Source: Bacillota bacterium (GTDB taxonomy: Bacteria; Bacillota; Clostridia; Christensenellales; SZUA-584). From it: a stretch of DNA of 64,000 nucleotides. The stretch's first letter is position 1; each line of letters begins with the position of its first letter. Made by a program: the position numbers and the translations under genes. This document shows positions 1-7,652 of this stretch, piece after piece. The stretch lies in assembly GCA_023428025.1 (NCBI GenBank), contig JAEYZN010000021.1, positions 186,001 through 250,000 on the forward strand. Direction: 5' to 3'. Under the pieces are notes generated by a model, which saw only the letters and a list, made by a program, of their open reading frames with translations, ran no database searches and had not been told where the DNA came from.

Positions 1-415
1 CCACCGCGCCGCTGCCCACGCCGTTCTCCACGCCCAGCGTATAAGAAGCTGCGATATATGCGAAAAAGCCGTTTTCCAGATCCAGTTTTGACAGCCATAT
101 GGTATGCGTCAGGGAAAGAACGGATAACACCAGCAGCAATATGAGCGCCGCCTTGCCTTTATTCACCTTTTTGTTGCGTGCGGCGATCACAAGCACACCC
201 AGCGCGATGAAAACAAACGGAACTATATACGTAAACAACCCGAACAGGCCCATGAACACGTCGCGCAGCGCGCCGCCCAGCAGGCCCGTATCCGTATGAA
301 CGTAGACGCTGACAAGCAAAAAAATGCCGATCGCAATTATAATGACACCGGCAATCTCTCCAAGCGGTTTTCTTGTTGTTTTAGGCTTCGGGCTTGTCCT
401 TTTGCCCTTCGGCAT
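1..415 (-). CDS. SpoIIIE/FtsK-family DNA translocase, N-terminal fragment
   Basis: Reading leftwards from an ATG at 415, the frame is open to the window edge, so only about 138 N-terminal residues are visible. A short basic start (MPKGKRTSPKPKTTRKP) is followed by hydrophobic segments separated by short polar loops, the pattern of the membrane domain of FtsK/SpoIIIE. The motor and gamma domains would lie beyond the window. A GAGGTGA ribosome site sits 6 bases before the ATG. The identification rests mainly on position: tepA lies immediately upstream, as it does before spoIIIE in Bacillus. In the family this domain anchors a hexameric ATPase at the division septum that pumps chromosome into the daughter or forespore. 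It could be a different four-helix membrane protein if the motor domain is absent. Confidence 0.72.
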   Translation of the reverse strand, partial: MPKGKRTSPKPKTTRKPLGEIAGVIIIAIGIFLLVSVYVHTDTGLLGGALRDVFMGLFGLFTYIVPFVFIALGVLVIAARNKKVNKGKAALILLLVLSVLSLTHTIWLSKLDLENGFFAYIAASYTLGVENGVGSGAV

Positions 416-466
416 ATTGTTTCACCTCGGTCATCATTATACCATACCGAGGAAAATATACAACAT

Positions 467-1177
467 TTATGCCTTGGTCTCTTCCTCCGGGTCGATTCCT
501 GCCAGCTCTTTAACCTTTTTGGTGGCATCCTCAAACGTGCCCACCGCACCGATGATGCCGCAATCCACCACCTCTTTGCCCACCAGCACGGTGCCGCAGT
601 CATTGGCCATCTCCCCCGTCTGCAGCATCAGGCGCCGGTATTCGTCCACGCTTATTTTGGAGTGCGCGCACACGAAATCCACGATGCGCTGCTGCATCTT
701 CTCAAAGAAGTCGTATGTCTGCGGCACGCCGATGATGACGCCATTCATGCGGATGGGGTGGATGGTCATGCTGGCGGAGGGCGAAATGTACGAACAGCGC
801 GCCGCAACGGCCAGCGTGACGCCAATGCTGTGGCCGCCGCCCAGCACCAGCGACACGCCGGGCTTGCTCATCCCCGCGATCATCTCGGCCAGCGCCAACC
901 CGGCCTCCACGTCTCCCCCCACTGTGTTGATCAATATGATAAAGCCCTTCACGTTCGGGTCTTGTTCGATCATCACCAGCTGCGGCAGCACATGTTCATA
1001 CTTGGTGGTCTTGTTCTGCGGCGGCAGGTTCATATGCCCTTCAATCTGCCCGATGATACTGATGGTCTGTATCGGCGACTGGGTCAGCGGCGCGCCGAAT
1101 TCCCGAATTTCGGGGCCCTGCTTCATGCTGTTGTTTTCCGGATTCGGGTTGTGCGGCTCATTCTCGTTGTTCTGCAT
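467..1177 (-). CDS. tepA: ClpP-class serine protease, TepA family
   Basis: A 236-residue ClpP-fold protein. After a polar, Asn/Pro-rich N terminus (about 30 residues) comes a beta segment (TISIIGQIEGH), the oxyanion region (INTVGGDVEAGL), the nucleophile serine in GGGHSIGVTLAVAA and the catalytic histidine in MTIHPIRM. In Bacillus TepA is a cytosolic ClpP-like protease lying just before ylzJ-spoIIIE and was linked to preprotein translocation and spore development. Here it lies between spoVFB and the spoIIIE-like gene in the same orientation, with about 50 bases to the next gene and no room for ylzJ. It lacks the ClpX-docking context of true ClpP. Family assignment is firm; the physiological substrate is unknown. 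Confidence 0.88.
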   Translation of the reverse strand: MQNNENEPHNPNPENNSMKQGPEIREFGAPLTQSPIQTISIIGQIEGHMNLPPQNKTTKYEHVLPQLVMIEQDPNVKGFIILINTVGGDVEAGLALAEMIAGMSKPGVSLVLGGGHSIGVTLAVAARCSYISPSASMTIHPIRMNGVIIGVPQTYDFFEKMQQRIVDFVCAHSKISVDEYRRLMLQTGEMANDCGTVLVGKEVVDCGIIGAVGTFEDATKKVKELAGIDPEEETKA

Positions 1178-1236
1178 TGCGGCCTCTTTTTTGGTTTAGT
1201 CGATACTATTATCCGCCCGAAGCCGCTTTGTTATCC

Positions 1237-1824
1237 CTATTTGGGTTCCAGCATCACCGGCTGTAGCTGCCTGCCTTCCAGCGCGAGTTCCGCCGCGGCG
1301 GGTATCATTGTCATATCCGCCACCACAGACGTGCATTTCTTTTTGTTGTCATCCTGACGGTACGGTACAAAATAGACATGGCGCGTGTTCAGTAAAATTC
1401 CCAGGTTTTTCGCGTTGGCGGCCAGCGCGTCGTTGGTGGATACGGCAATCAGCACGGGCGACGCATTGCGCAGATGCGCTTTAGCGGCCAGCAGTACCGG
1501 CGTGTCCGTCACGCCCAGCGCCAGCTTTGCCAGAGTATTTCCCGTGCAAGGTGCGATAATCACCAGATCAAGCAGCCTTTTCGGACCTATGGGCTCCGCA
1601 CGCTGCAGATCGTCGATGATATCCTTTCCGGTTATCTCCTTCAATATCCTCTTGAAATCTTCGGCTTTAAAAAAACGCGTATCCAGATTCGCCGAGTTGA
1701 ACGACAGTATCGGCGTCACATCGGCACCCGAGCCTGCCAGCTGCTCCACAACAGGCAGAATCTGTTCAAATGTACAAAAAGACCCCGTGACCGCAAAACC
1801 GATCCTTTTTCCTGCCAGCTCCAT
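1237..1824 (-). CDS. spoVFB: Dipicolinate synthase subunit B
   Basis: This 195-residue protein has the flavoprotein (HFCD) fold: an N-terminal GKRIGFAVTGSFCTF strand-loop, a central DLVIIAPCTGNTLAKLA motif and a late PVLIAVSTNDAL segment. With SpoVFA it makes dipicolinic acid from dihydrodipicolinate in the mother cell, which then fills the spore core as the calcium chelate. Its ATG follows the spoVFA stop directly (TAG-ATG), so the two are translationally coupled. Length and motifs match the family. It is strong evidence that the host forms endospores. Confidence 0.95.
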   Translation of the reverse strand: MELAGKRIGFAVTGSFCTFEQILPVVEQLAGSGADVTPILSFNSANLDTRFFKAEDFKRILKEITGKDIIDDLQRAEPIGPKRLLDLVIIAPCTGNTLAKLALGVTDTPVLLAAKAHLRNASPVLIAVSTNDALAANAKNLGILLNTRHVYFVPYRQDDNKKKCTSVVADMTMIPAAAELALEGRQLQPVMLEPK

Positions 1825-2649
1825 CTATATATCCTCACTTTCAAATACGCGCAGTATGGCCCGCGCCGCCGACACCGGAAAATACCGGCCCGGCAGTCCC
1901 GACTCCACCCGCACGTTTACCCCCAGCTCTTCCGCAAGCTTTAAATCCATACCATAAGGCGGCGACGCCAGCTCAAAGAGCGCCGCGCCGGGGCGAATGC
2001 TTTTCAGTTCCTCCTCCCCGAGCACATGATGCGGCACGGTGTTGAATATCACATCGGCCTCCGGCAATATGCGGCTCAAGTGTTTGGTATGGGCGGCACG
2101 CATCCCTTCCGCTTCAATCAGCACCAGGTCGCTGTCCTTGCGCGCGGTAGCGGTCACCTGGGCACGGTGGGCATTCAGCAGGCGGCAGAGGAATTTGGAT
2201 ATCCGTCCGTATCCCACCACGACGCAGTTCAGATCGCACAGCGCTGTTTCCGAGGTTTGCAGGAAAGCGCAAACAACGCCCTGTGCCGTAAGCAGTGCGT
2301 TCTTGATCTGATACGCTTCGTTCACCATCAGATCCACATAACGGATCTGCCCGCCGAACACGTCACGAGCTGACGCGTCGTAGCCGCCCAGCAGGTATAT
2401 GCTCTGCGGATACCGGCTCACGATGTCCGTCAGCTCCAGCCGTTTTTCTGAATATGGCGCTTTTATACTGCCGTCCGGGTTGCGGTAGGGTACCGGCAGG
2501 AATATGTACCCCGGCGATTCTATCGGTTCATCCGCAAGCCCTAATCTATCAAAACCCTGCATGCCGACACTGTGTCCTTTGCTTTTCAGCATACCGGCCA
2601 ATGCCAGCTGCCGTTTGTCGCCTCCCATGATGAGTATGCTGTGCACCAT
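1825..2649 (-). CDS. spoVFA: Dipicolinate synthase subunit A
   Basis: A 274-residue NAD(P)-binding protein. The N-terminal MVHSILIMGGDKRQLALA resembles the SpoVFA dehydrogenase start, and a second Rossmann-type stretch (LNCVVVGYGRISKFLCRLL) lies near residue 150. The start at 2649 is chosen because GGAGGGGG lies 5 bases before it; the frame continues 39 codons further upstream but without a ribosome site and across the proposed promoter. It is the partner of SpoVFB in dipicolinate synthesis. Unlike Bacillus, asd, dapG and dapA do not follow the pair, so the lysine/DPA precursor genes must be elsewhere. A putative sigma-K promoter precedes it. Confidence 0.95.
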   Translation of the reverse strand: MVHSILIMGGDKRQLALAGMLKSKGHSVGMQGFDRLGLADEPIESPGYIFLPVPYRNPDGSIKAPYSEKRLELTDIVSRYPQSIYLLGGYDASARDVFGGQIRYVDLMVNEAYQIKNALLTAQGVVCAFLQTSETALCDLNCVVVGYGRISKFLCRLLNAHRAQVTATARKDSDLVLIEAEGMRAAHTKHLSRILPEADVIFNTVPHHVLGEEELKSIRPGAALFELASPPYGMDLKLAEELGVNVRVESGLPGRYFPVSAARAILRVFESEDI

Positions 2650-2680
2650 ATCGACCCCCTCCAGTGATAATTGCATACCG

Positions 2681-2708
2681 TATTGTATGCGGTCCACAGC
2701 AGGTGAGT
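2681..2708 (-). promoter_or_regulatory. Putative sigma-K promoter of spoVF
   Basis: On the minus strand an AC dinucleotide (2708-2707) is followed after 17 bases by CATACAATA (2689-2681), which fits the published sigma-K pattern AC-N16/17-CATANNNTA. The predicted start of transcription is about 25 bases before the spoVFA ATG. In Bacillus spoVF is transcribed by sigma-K in the mother cell, so the site is where theory expects it. Confidence 0.5.
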
Positions 2709-2728
2709 GAGCCGATTTGGCGGCAATT

Positions 2729-2764
2729 AAAAAGGCTGCGCCTCCGCTATATAGAGACACAGCC
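2729..2764 (-). terminator. Terminator after the dUTPase-like gene
   Basis: The minus strand has GGCTGTG...CGCAGCC extended by CTC/GAG, with an 8-base loop and a run of five T. It lies between the dUTPase-like stop and the spoVF promoter, so it separates vegetative upstream transcription from the sporulation unit. Confidence 0.7.
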
Positions 2765-2783
2765 ATGGACCTTTTTTCGGGTT

Positions 2784-3143
2784 TCAGCCGACTTCATAAC
2801 CCTTCTTCTCGGAGGTGCCGTGCTGACGCGCGAAATTCTCCTTGTTCTTATCCAGGTAGCGCTGGTGCAATTCTTCCGCGTCCATGCCCGTTTTGAGACA
2901 CATGCTGACGAAGAAGTGCAGAATGTCCACCAGCTCGTTCTTGACGTTGTCCACGTCCACCGGCTTCTCGTTCTTCCACCACTTGAAATTGACCTCGTCG
3001 ATCAGCTCAGCCAATTCGGACAGCATCGCCAGCGTCTCCCGCTGTATCCACACCTCCATCGGGATGTTCTCCAACCCCCGGCGCTGCGCCAGCTCGGTGT
3101 CAAACATCCGCTGGTATTTAAATATGTTGTCCAGCTTGTCCAT
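2784..3143 (-). CDS. All-alpha (dimeric) dUTPase / MazG-like NTP pyrophosphatase
   Basis: A 119-residue helical protein with the metal-binding motifs of the all-alpha NTP pyrophosphatases: ELAELIDE near residue 43 and ELVDILHFFVSM near residue 70. An FKWWKNEKP segment between them is typical of the dUTPase-2 branch, which hydrolyses dUTP to dUMP and keeps uracil out of DNA. The ATG at 3143 has GGAGGG upstream and overlaps the end of the M16 peptidase gene by 26 bases, so the two are co-translated. In Bacillus the gene at this position is ymxH (a PRC-barrel protein), so this is a local replacement. Substrate (dUTP or another NTP) is inferred. Confidence 0.85.
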   Translation of the reverse strand: MDKLDNIFKYQRMFDTELAQRRGLENIPMEVWIQRETLAMLSELAELIDEVNFKWWKNEKPVDVDNVKNELVDILHFFVSMCLKTGMDAEELHQRYLDKNKENFARQHGTSEKKGYEVG

Positions 3144-4404
3144 TTAATCCCTCCAAAAAAGACTCGATTTCGTTTTTCTTCTCGATTTTCCCCGCAAATA
3201 CGGCTGACATACGCGAATAATCGAATATTTCGTCGATCATCGCGTTGACGCGGTCAATGGTCACCGCCTCTATCTTGTTGATGTTGTCCTGCTCATCGTA
3301 GACCTCGTCCAACAGCAGCAGCGATTTTCCGAGGGCGCTCATCTTGGAATTGGTGCCCTCCATGGAAAGCACATAGTTGCCCGTGAGCTGGTCTTTCCCC
3401 TGCTTGAAATCCTCCTGGCTGATCCGCTCTTTCTTGAGCAGGTCGATCTCGTCCTTCATCAGATGCACCACCGTGTCGGCGTTGGCCGCCGTGGTGCCTG
3501 CGTAAAGCGAGAACATACCGGCAAAGCTGTATGACGACGGATATGAATACACCGAGTAAGCGAGGCCCTTTTCTTCGCGGATAGACTGGAACAGGCGGGA
3601 ACTCATGCCGCCGCCCAGGATGTTGTTGAGCACGGCCAGCGCAAAGCGGTCGTCATCCGCGAACGTGCAGCCGGGGAACGCGAGACACAGATGGGTCTGC
3701 TCCACATCCTTTTCAATAAACAGCGATTGCGTCTGAGGCAGAAAACGGCTCTCGCAGTTGTCCTTTTCCTTCTTGCAGCCCCGGTTGTAGCTGCCGATAT
3801 ATTTCTGCACGGCATCCATCATCCGGGCTTCCTCGAACTGACCGGCCACCGCCACCACCACATTGGCCGGATAATAGTGCAGGTTGATATAGTTTATCAG
3901 ATCGTCCGGGGTGAATGCGGAGATGTTCTCCGCCGTTCCCAGTATCGGCTGAGACAGCGTGCTGCCCGAAAAATAGAGTTCGGATATCTTCTCGTGCGCC
4001 AGTTCCTCCACGTTGTCGTTCACCATCGCGATCTCTTCCAACACCACGCTTTTTTCTTTTTCCAGTTCCTGCGGGTCCATCTGCGGGTTGGTAAAAAGGT
4101 CGGCCAGCACCTCGATGGCCACCTCCAGCTTGTCCGGCACCACACGCGCATGATAGCACGTGCACTCCTTGGAGGTAAAGGCATTGAGCTGTCCGCCTAT
4201 CTTGTCCATATCCACCGCGATCTGTTTGGCCGAGCGCTGCTCGGTGCCTTTAAACAGCATATGTTCAATGAAATGTGAGATACCATTTTCTTTGGGCTGC
4301 TCGCAGGTCGAGCCTGTTTTCACCCAGATTCCGGCTGCAAACGAATTGTAATTCGGCATCGATTCGGCGATTATTCTGACCCCGTTGTCCAGCGTCTTGA
4401 TCAT
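3118..4404 (-). CDS. mlpA: M16-family zinc metallopeptidase (MlpA/YmxG type)
   Basis: A 428-residue protein with the inverted zinc motif HFIEH near residue 46 and the distal glutamate in VVLEEIAMVND, the full HxxEH...E catalytic set of pitrilysin-type peptidases. The second, non-catalytic M16 half follows (IEKDVEQTHLCLAFPG, then GGGMSSRLFQSIREEKGLAYSVY, the R/Y pair that contacts substrate). There is no signal peptide, so it acts in the cytosol. AAGGAG lies 6 bases before the ATG. It lies between ylxY-like and spoVFA genes as in Bacillus. The biological substrate is not known from the sequence. Confidence 0.93.
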   Translation of the reverse strand: MIKTLDNGVRIIAESMPNYNSFAAGIWVKTGSTCEQPKENGISHFIEHMLFKGTEQRSAKQIAVDMDKIGGQLNAFTSKECTCYHARVVPDKLEVAIEVLADLFTNPQMDPQELEKEKSVVLEEIAMVNDNVEELAHEKISELYFSGSTLSQPILGTAENISAFTPDDLINYINLHYYPANVVVAVAGQFEEARMMDAVQKYIGSYNRGCKKEKDNCESRFLPQTQSLFIEKDVEQTHLCLAFPGCTFADDDRFALAVLNNILGGGMSSRLFQSIREEKGLAYSVYSYPSSYSFAGMFSLYAGTTAANADTVVHLMKDEIDLLKKERISQEDFKQGKDQLTGNYVLSMEGTNSKMSALGKSLLLLDEVYDEQDNINKIEAVTIDRVNAMIDEIFDYSRMSAVFAGKIEKKNEIESFLEGLNGQAGQHI

Positions 4405-4422
4405 GCATGACTCCTTGTCTTT

Positions 4423-5025
4423 TTAAAGCATTTCGTCCACTTTCAATATAGTATAACCTTTATCAAGAACAATTTGTACAACTTTTTTGAAATCATCCTG
4501 ATCGTTGTCCGCGGCGACATACAGAAACATATCGCCGCTGATGTTGTTGCGCAGCAGCTGAGGCCAGTTCTCCAGCTTTTTAAACTTGGTCAGGTTGATG
4601 GAGGGGCAGACCTGCAGCATATCGTCGCCATCTTCATAGCTCATCACGGGTACACTGTAGCCGCCGCCTATGTACATCTCCGCCTCCTGGCCTTCATCCC
4701 CCGCACAGTTATAGTAGCCCACGCCGTGGCCGCGCTGTCTCACCTCCTCAATCATCGTGCTGTTTGCCGAACTGTCTGCGCAGAAAAAAAACGTGCCGTG
4801 AGCGCCTGTCTTTTCCAGCGTATCCATGTACGTCTCAATGTCGCTCGACTGATCAACGGCGATCTGCAGCGCGATATTGTCCTCTCCTGTGCTTCCTTTC
4901 AGCGCCGGCCCCTGCCCAAGGCCGGGCGTTTCCAGCGGGCCAAAGGCCGCAAGGGACACCAGCCCGATGATCAGCAACAGGCATAAATTGGTTATCAGTG
5001 CTTTCATATATTCCGCCTTCTTCAT
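4423..5025 (-). CDS. YlxY-like protein with degenerate polysaccharide deacetylase (NodB) fold
   Basis: A 200-residue protein with an N-terminal signal-anchor (MKALITNLCLLLIIGLVSL). A segment IALQIAVDQSSDIETYMDTL followed by HGTFFFCADSS and RGHGVGYYNC matches the NodB-domain order 'beta strand, helix, ATFF strand, RGHEIGNHT'. The DD pair and the HxxxH zinc ligands of active deacetylases are missing or replaced (GHGVGYYN). It therefore looks like a non-catalytic relative. In Bacillus ylxY, also a divergent deacetylase, stands at this position before the M16 peptidase. It is probably exported or membrane-anchored; function unknown. Confidence 0.6.
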   Translation of the reverse strand: MKKAEYMKALITNLCLLLIIGLVSLAAFGPLETPGLGQGPALKGSTGEDNIALQIAVDQSSDIETYMDTLEKTGAHGTFFFCADSSANSTMIEEVRQRGHGVGYYNCAGDEGQEAEMYIGGGYSVPVMSYEDGDDMLQVCPSINLTKFKKLENWPQLLRNNISGDMFLYVAADNDQDDFKKVVQIVLDKGYTILKVDEML

Positions 5026-5131
5026 ACTCTCACCACCCGTATATATGTGTATTCACACTCTTTCCGGTTCATGCCGGATTTACCGGCTATCATATATATA
5101 CGTGCGGGCAGGCTTTAAAGATACGGCGAAA

Positions 5132-5164
5132 ATAAAAACGGCTGTCGGGTAAATGACAGCCGTT
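5132..5164 (-). terminator. Terminator of the substrate-binding lipoprotein gene
   Basis: Minus-strand AACGGCTGTC / GACAGCCGTT stem of 10 pairs with an 8-base loop, followed by TTTTTATT. It lies 17 bases after the stop of the gene at 5182. Confidence 0.85.
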
Positions 5165-5181
5165 CCACTATCTCATCATGC

Positions 5182-6198
5182 TCACTCGGTCTTGACCTGT
5201 GCGTGCAGCAGCTCTTCCGAGTTATATTCCGCCGCATTGTCCACTGTGATCACGTCTACATCCAGCTGCAGGAACGGCGGCGGAACAAATGCCGGATCGT
5301 TCAGCAGCTTCCCGGCGTTTTCCACAGCGGTATTGGCCGCTTCTTCCGGCCCGATGGATATGGCGGCGTCCATCTGCCCCGAAGCAACAGCGGCGACCAG
5401 GTCCATATCTCCGGCAAACGCCACAAGTTTAGCGGCGGAACCCGTCTCCTCAATAGCTTGTAACGCGCCATGAGCCAGCACCGCATTCTGTGCGAATATG
5501 AAGCCGATGGCTTTTTCAGTGGACTGCAGTTCCGTCTTTGCCAGCTCATACGCCTGCTCCCCATCATCGCCGCAGTATTGCTCGGACACCAGGGAGAGCT
5601 TTTCGTTTTCCGCGAGTTTTTTCGCAAAGCCGTCAGACAGCAGTTGCATGATAAAGCTGTCATAATCCGTCTTGAGCACAAGGCAGTTCGCCCCGGTTTC
5701 GCCGAACAGGTGGATAGCGCGCTCAGCGGCATGCTGCCCGACAAGGCTGTAGTCGGGCGAAACCAGCGTGCTGACACGGCCGTTGATCGGGTCTATCAGG
5801 TTGATGACGGGCACGCCTTCCGTTTCGCACTCTGCCAATACCGTCTCCAGCACATCCACATCCGCGGGTCCCACCACCAGCACGGAGATGCCGGACGCCA
5901 GCAATTCAGAGATGTCGCTCACCTGCTGAGACGCGGTCGGCGAGGACAACAGCGTAAACGTGTATCCTTTGGCAGCGCAAGCCGCTTCGATATCCTTTTT
6001 CAGTTGGTCGTAAAACGCGCCTTCACCGGCTATGCTGAACCCCATTTGGATCACCTGTTGCACCGCGTCGCCGCCGTCATCCACATTGGCCGGCTGTGTT
6101 GCCGCAGGCGTTGGACTTGCGACCGGGTCATTGGACCCGCAGCCGTAGAACGTCATGATGAGCAATGCAAAAAGCATGATAAGTCCCAGTTTCTTCAT
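5182..6198 (-). CDS. Sugar ABC transporter-type substrate-binding lipoprotein, orphan
   Basis: A 338-residue protein beginning MKKLGLIMLFALLIMTFYGCGSN, a lipoprotein signal with lipobox YGC. A Pro/Thr/Ala-rich linker is followed by a periplasmic-binding-protein type I fold: QVIQMGFSIAGEGAFYDQL, then SGISVLVVGPADVD, PVINLIDPINGR and AIGFIFAQNAVLAHGAL. This is the ribose/galactose-binding (RbsB-like) class. The ATG at 6198 is chosen over a GTG six bases upstream because the AGGAGG site overlaps the GTG. No permease or ATPase gene is adjacent, so it either serves a transporter elsewhere or works in sensing. The ligand is not predictable. Confidence 0.85.
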   Translation of the reverse strand: MKKLGLIMLFALLIMTFYGCGSNDPVASPTPAATQPANVDDGGDAVQQVIQMGFSIAGEGAFYDQLKKDIEAACAAKGYTFTLLSSPTASQQVSDISELLASGISVLVVGPADVDVLETVLAECETEGVPVINLIDPINGRVSTLVSPDYSLVGQHAAERAIHLFGETGANCLVLKTDYDSFIMQLLSDGFAKKLAENEKLSLVSEQYCGDDGEQAYELAKTELQSTEKAIGFIFAQNAVLAHGALQAIEETGSAAKLVAFAGDMDLVAAVASGQMDAAISIGPEEAANTAVENAGKLLNDPAFVPPPFLQLDVDVITVDNAAEYNSEELLHAQVKTE

Positions 6199-6343
6199 GG
6201 GCACCTCCTAGCTTTGCTATGTGGTTTGATTATATCATGCCAGCCTGCGGATTCCTAGCTTGTCCAACAGTGCCGCGTTTTTCAGTTGGATATTCAGCCT
6301 TATCAGGGGAACACATAATATAAACGCCCATAAGGAGAAGATC

Positions 6344-6688
6344 ATGAGCAACAGTAAAACCCAGCTGGACGATTATATCAGCGGCGTGCAGGCTCTCAGC
6401 AAGGAAGCGCCGGATGTGTTCAATGCTTTTGACGGTATTATCGGCGCGGCGTTTGCGCCCGGCGCGCTGGATGAGAAGACCAAGCACCTCATCGGCATCG
6501 CCATCTGCGTCTGCATCCGCTGCAAGCACTGCGCCGCCCATCACATCAGCGAAGCGATGAAGGCAGGCGCATCGCGCCGGGAGGTCGTGGAGGCCGCGAT
6601 GGTGGCGGTGGTGCTGGGCGGAAGCCCTGCAGTGGCCTACGCAGCCACAACTTTCAAGGATATGCTGGACGAGCTGGGCGTGGTGTAG
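6344..6688 (+). CDS. AhpD-like carboxymuconolactone decarboxylase-family protein
   Basis: A 114-residue helical protein with the CxxCxxH motif of AhpD-type disulfide reductases (RCKHCAAHH near residue 60), flanked by KTKHLIGIAICV and GASRREVVEAAMVAVVLGG. Family members use the cysteine pair in peroxide defence or as decarboxylases. The start at 6344 is chosen because AAGGAG lies 6 bases before it; an upstream in-frame start has no such site. It stands alone between genes on the other strand. A redox role is likely but the partner (no ahpC nearby) is not seen. Confidence 0.85.
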   Translation: MSNSKTQLDDYISGVQALSKEAPDVFNAFDGIIGAAFAPGALDEKTKHLIGIAICVCIRCKHCAAHHISEAMKAGASRREVVEAAMVAVVLGGSPAVAYAATTFKDMLDELGVV

Positions 6689-6813
6689 CGGATCATCTTA
6701 ACATGGCGCCAATATATCCATGGAGCGGCCGTCCTTGTGCCGCAACTATGCATTTGCCGGCATTTTACCGCATCACGCCCGGACTCGTTGTTATTGGGAA
6801 AGTCTGTGCGAAA

Positions 6814-7530
6814 CTATACGCGCAGCGACCCCAGCGTTTCGCCGATCGGGGCGTTGATCACCAGCTGTGCGCGCCTGTCATACGGTGTGGGCGTTTTGTT
6901 GATCAACACCAATGCGTCTCTCTCAAAATAGTTGAGCAGGCCCGCCGCCGGGTATACCGCCAGCGACGTGCCGCCCACGATCATCAGATCCGCCCCGGAT
7001 ATCGCCTCCACAGCCGCATTCACCACAGCGTCGTCCAGCGGCTCCTCATACAGCACAACGTCCGGCTTGACGACCCCGCCGCAATGGCAATACGGCACAC
7101 CCTCGCTTTGCCGGATGAAGTCCACATCATAGAAGGCACGGCATTTCTGACAATAGTTGCGGCGAACGGAGCCGTGGAGCTCCAGCACATTCCGGCTGCC
7201 CGCCATCTGGTGCAGGCCGTCGATGTTCTGCGTCACCACCGCCGTCAGCTTGCCCGCACGTTCCAGCTCCGCCAGCTTCAAATGGGCTTTATTGGGCTCC
7301 GCGCCCCAGCACAGCAGCTTGTTCTTGTAGAAGTCGTAGAACTCATCGGGATGGGTCAGAAAGAAACTGCGGCTGAGTATCGTCTCGGGCGGGTATTTGT
7401 ACCGCAGGCTGTAAAGGCCATCCACGCTGCGAAAATCCGGTATGCCGCTTTCAGTGGATACGCCCGCGCCGCCGAAGAACACAATACGGCTGCTCTTGTC
7501 CACCAGTTCCTGCAAGGTATCTGTGCTCAT
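6814..7530 (-). CDS. cobB: SIR2-family NAD-dependent protein deacylase
   Basis: A 238-residue sirtuin with all family motifs: GAGVSTESGIPDFRS (NAD binding) near residue 21, TQNIDGLH near 99, the catalytic histidine in LELHGSVRR, a zinc ribbon (CQKC ... CHCGG; three clear Cys plus the final Cys of CHC), KPDVVLYEE and GTSLAVYPA. It removes acyl groups from lysines while consuming NAD, releasing O-acyl-ADP-ribose. AGGAAGG precedes the ATG. The gene stands alone and the region downstream (6689-6813) contains nothing that I recognise. Confidence 0.95.
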   Translation of the reverse strand: MSTDTLQELVDKSSRIVFFGGAGVSTESGIPDFRSVDGLYSLRYKYPPETILSRSFFLTHPDEFYDFYKNKLLCWGAEPNKAHLKLAELERAGKLTAVVTQNIDGLHQMAGSRNVLELHGSVRRNYCQKCRAFYDVDFIRQSEGVPYCHCGGVVKPDVVLYEEPLDDAVVNAAVEAISGADLMIVGGTSLAVYPAAGLLNYFERDALVLINKTPTPYDRRAQLVINAPIGETLGSLRV

Positions 7531-7614
7531 TTTTTACCTTCCTGTCGTATCAGTGTCAAACACATTATATCAGGCTGGTTTCTAACCCGAAACACCAGGT
7601 AAATACTGGCCCAA

Positions 7615-7639
7615 TAAAAAAGGGCCGGAACTCCGACCC
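7615..7639 (-). terminator. Terminator of the DegV gene
   Basis: Minus-strand GGGTCGG-AGTT-CCGGCCC hairpin followed by TTTTTTAT, just after the DegV stop at 7653. Confidence 0.8.
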
Positions 7640-7652
7640 GATTTCACATGAA

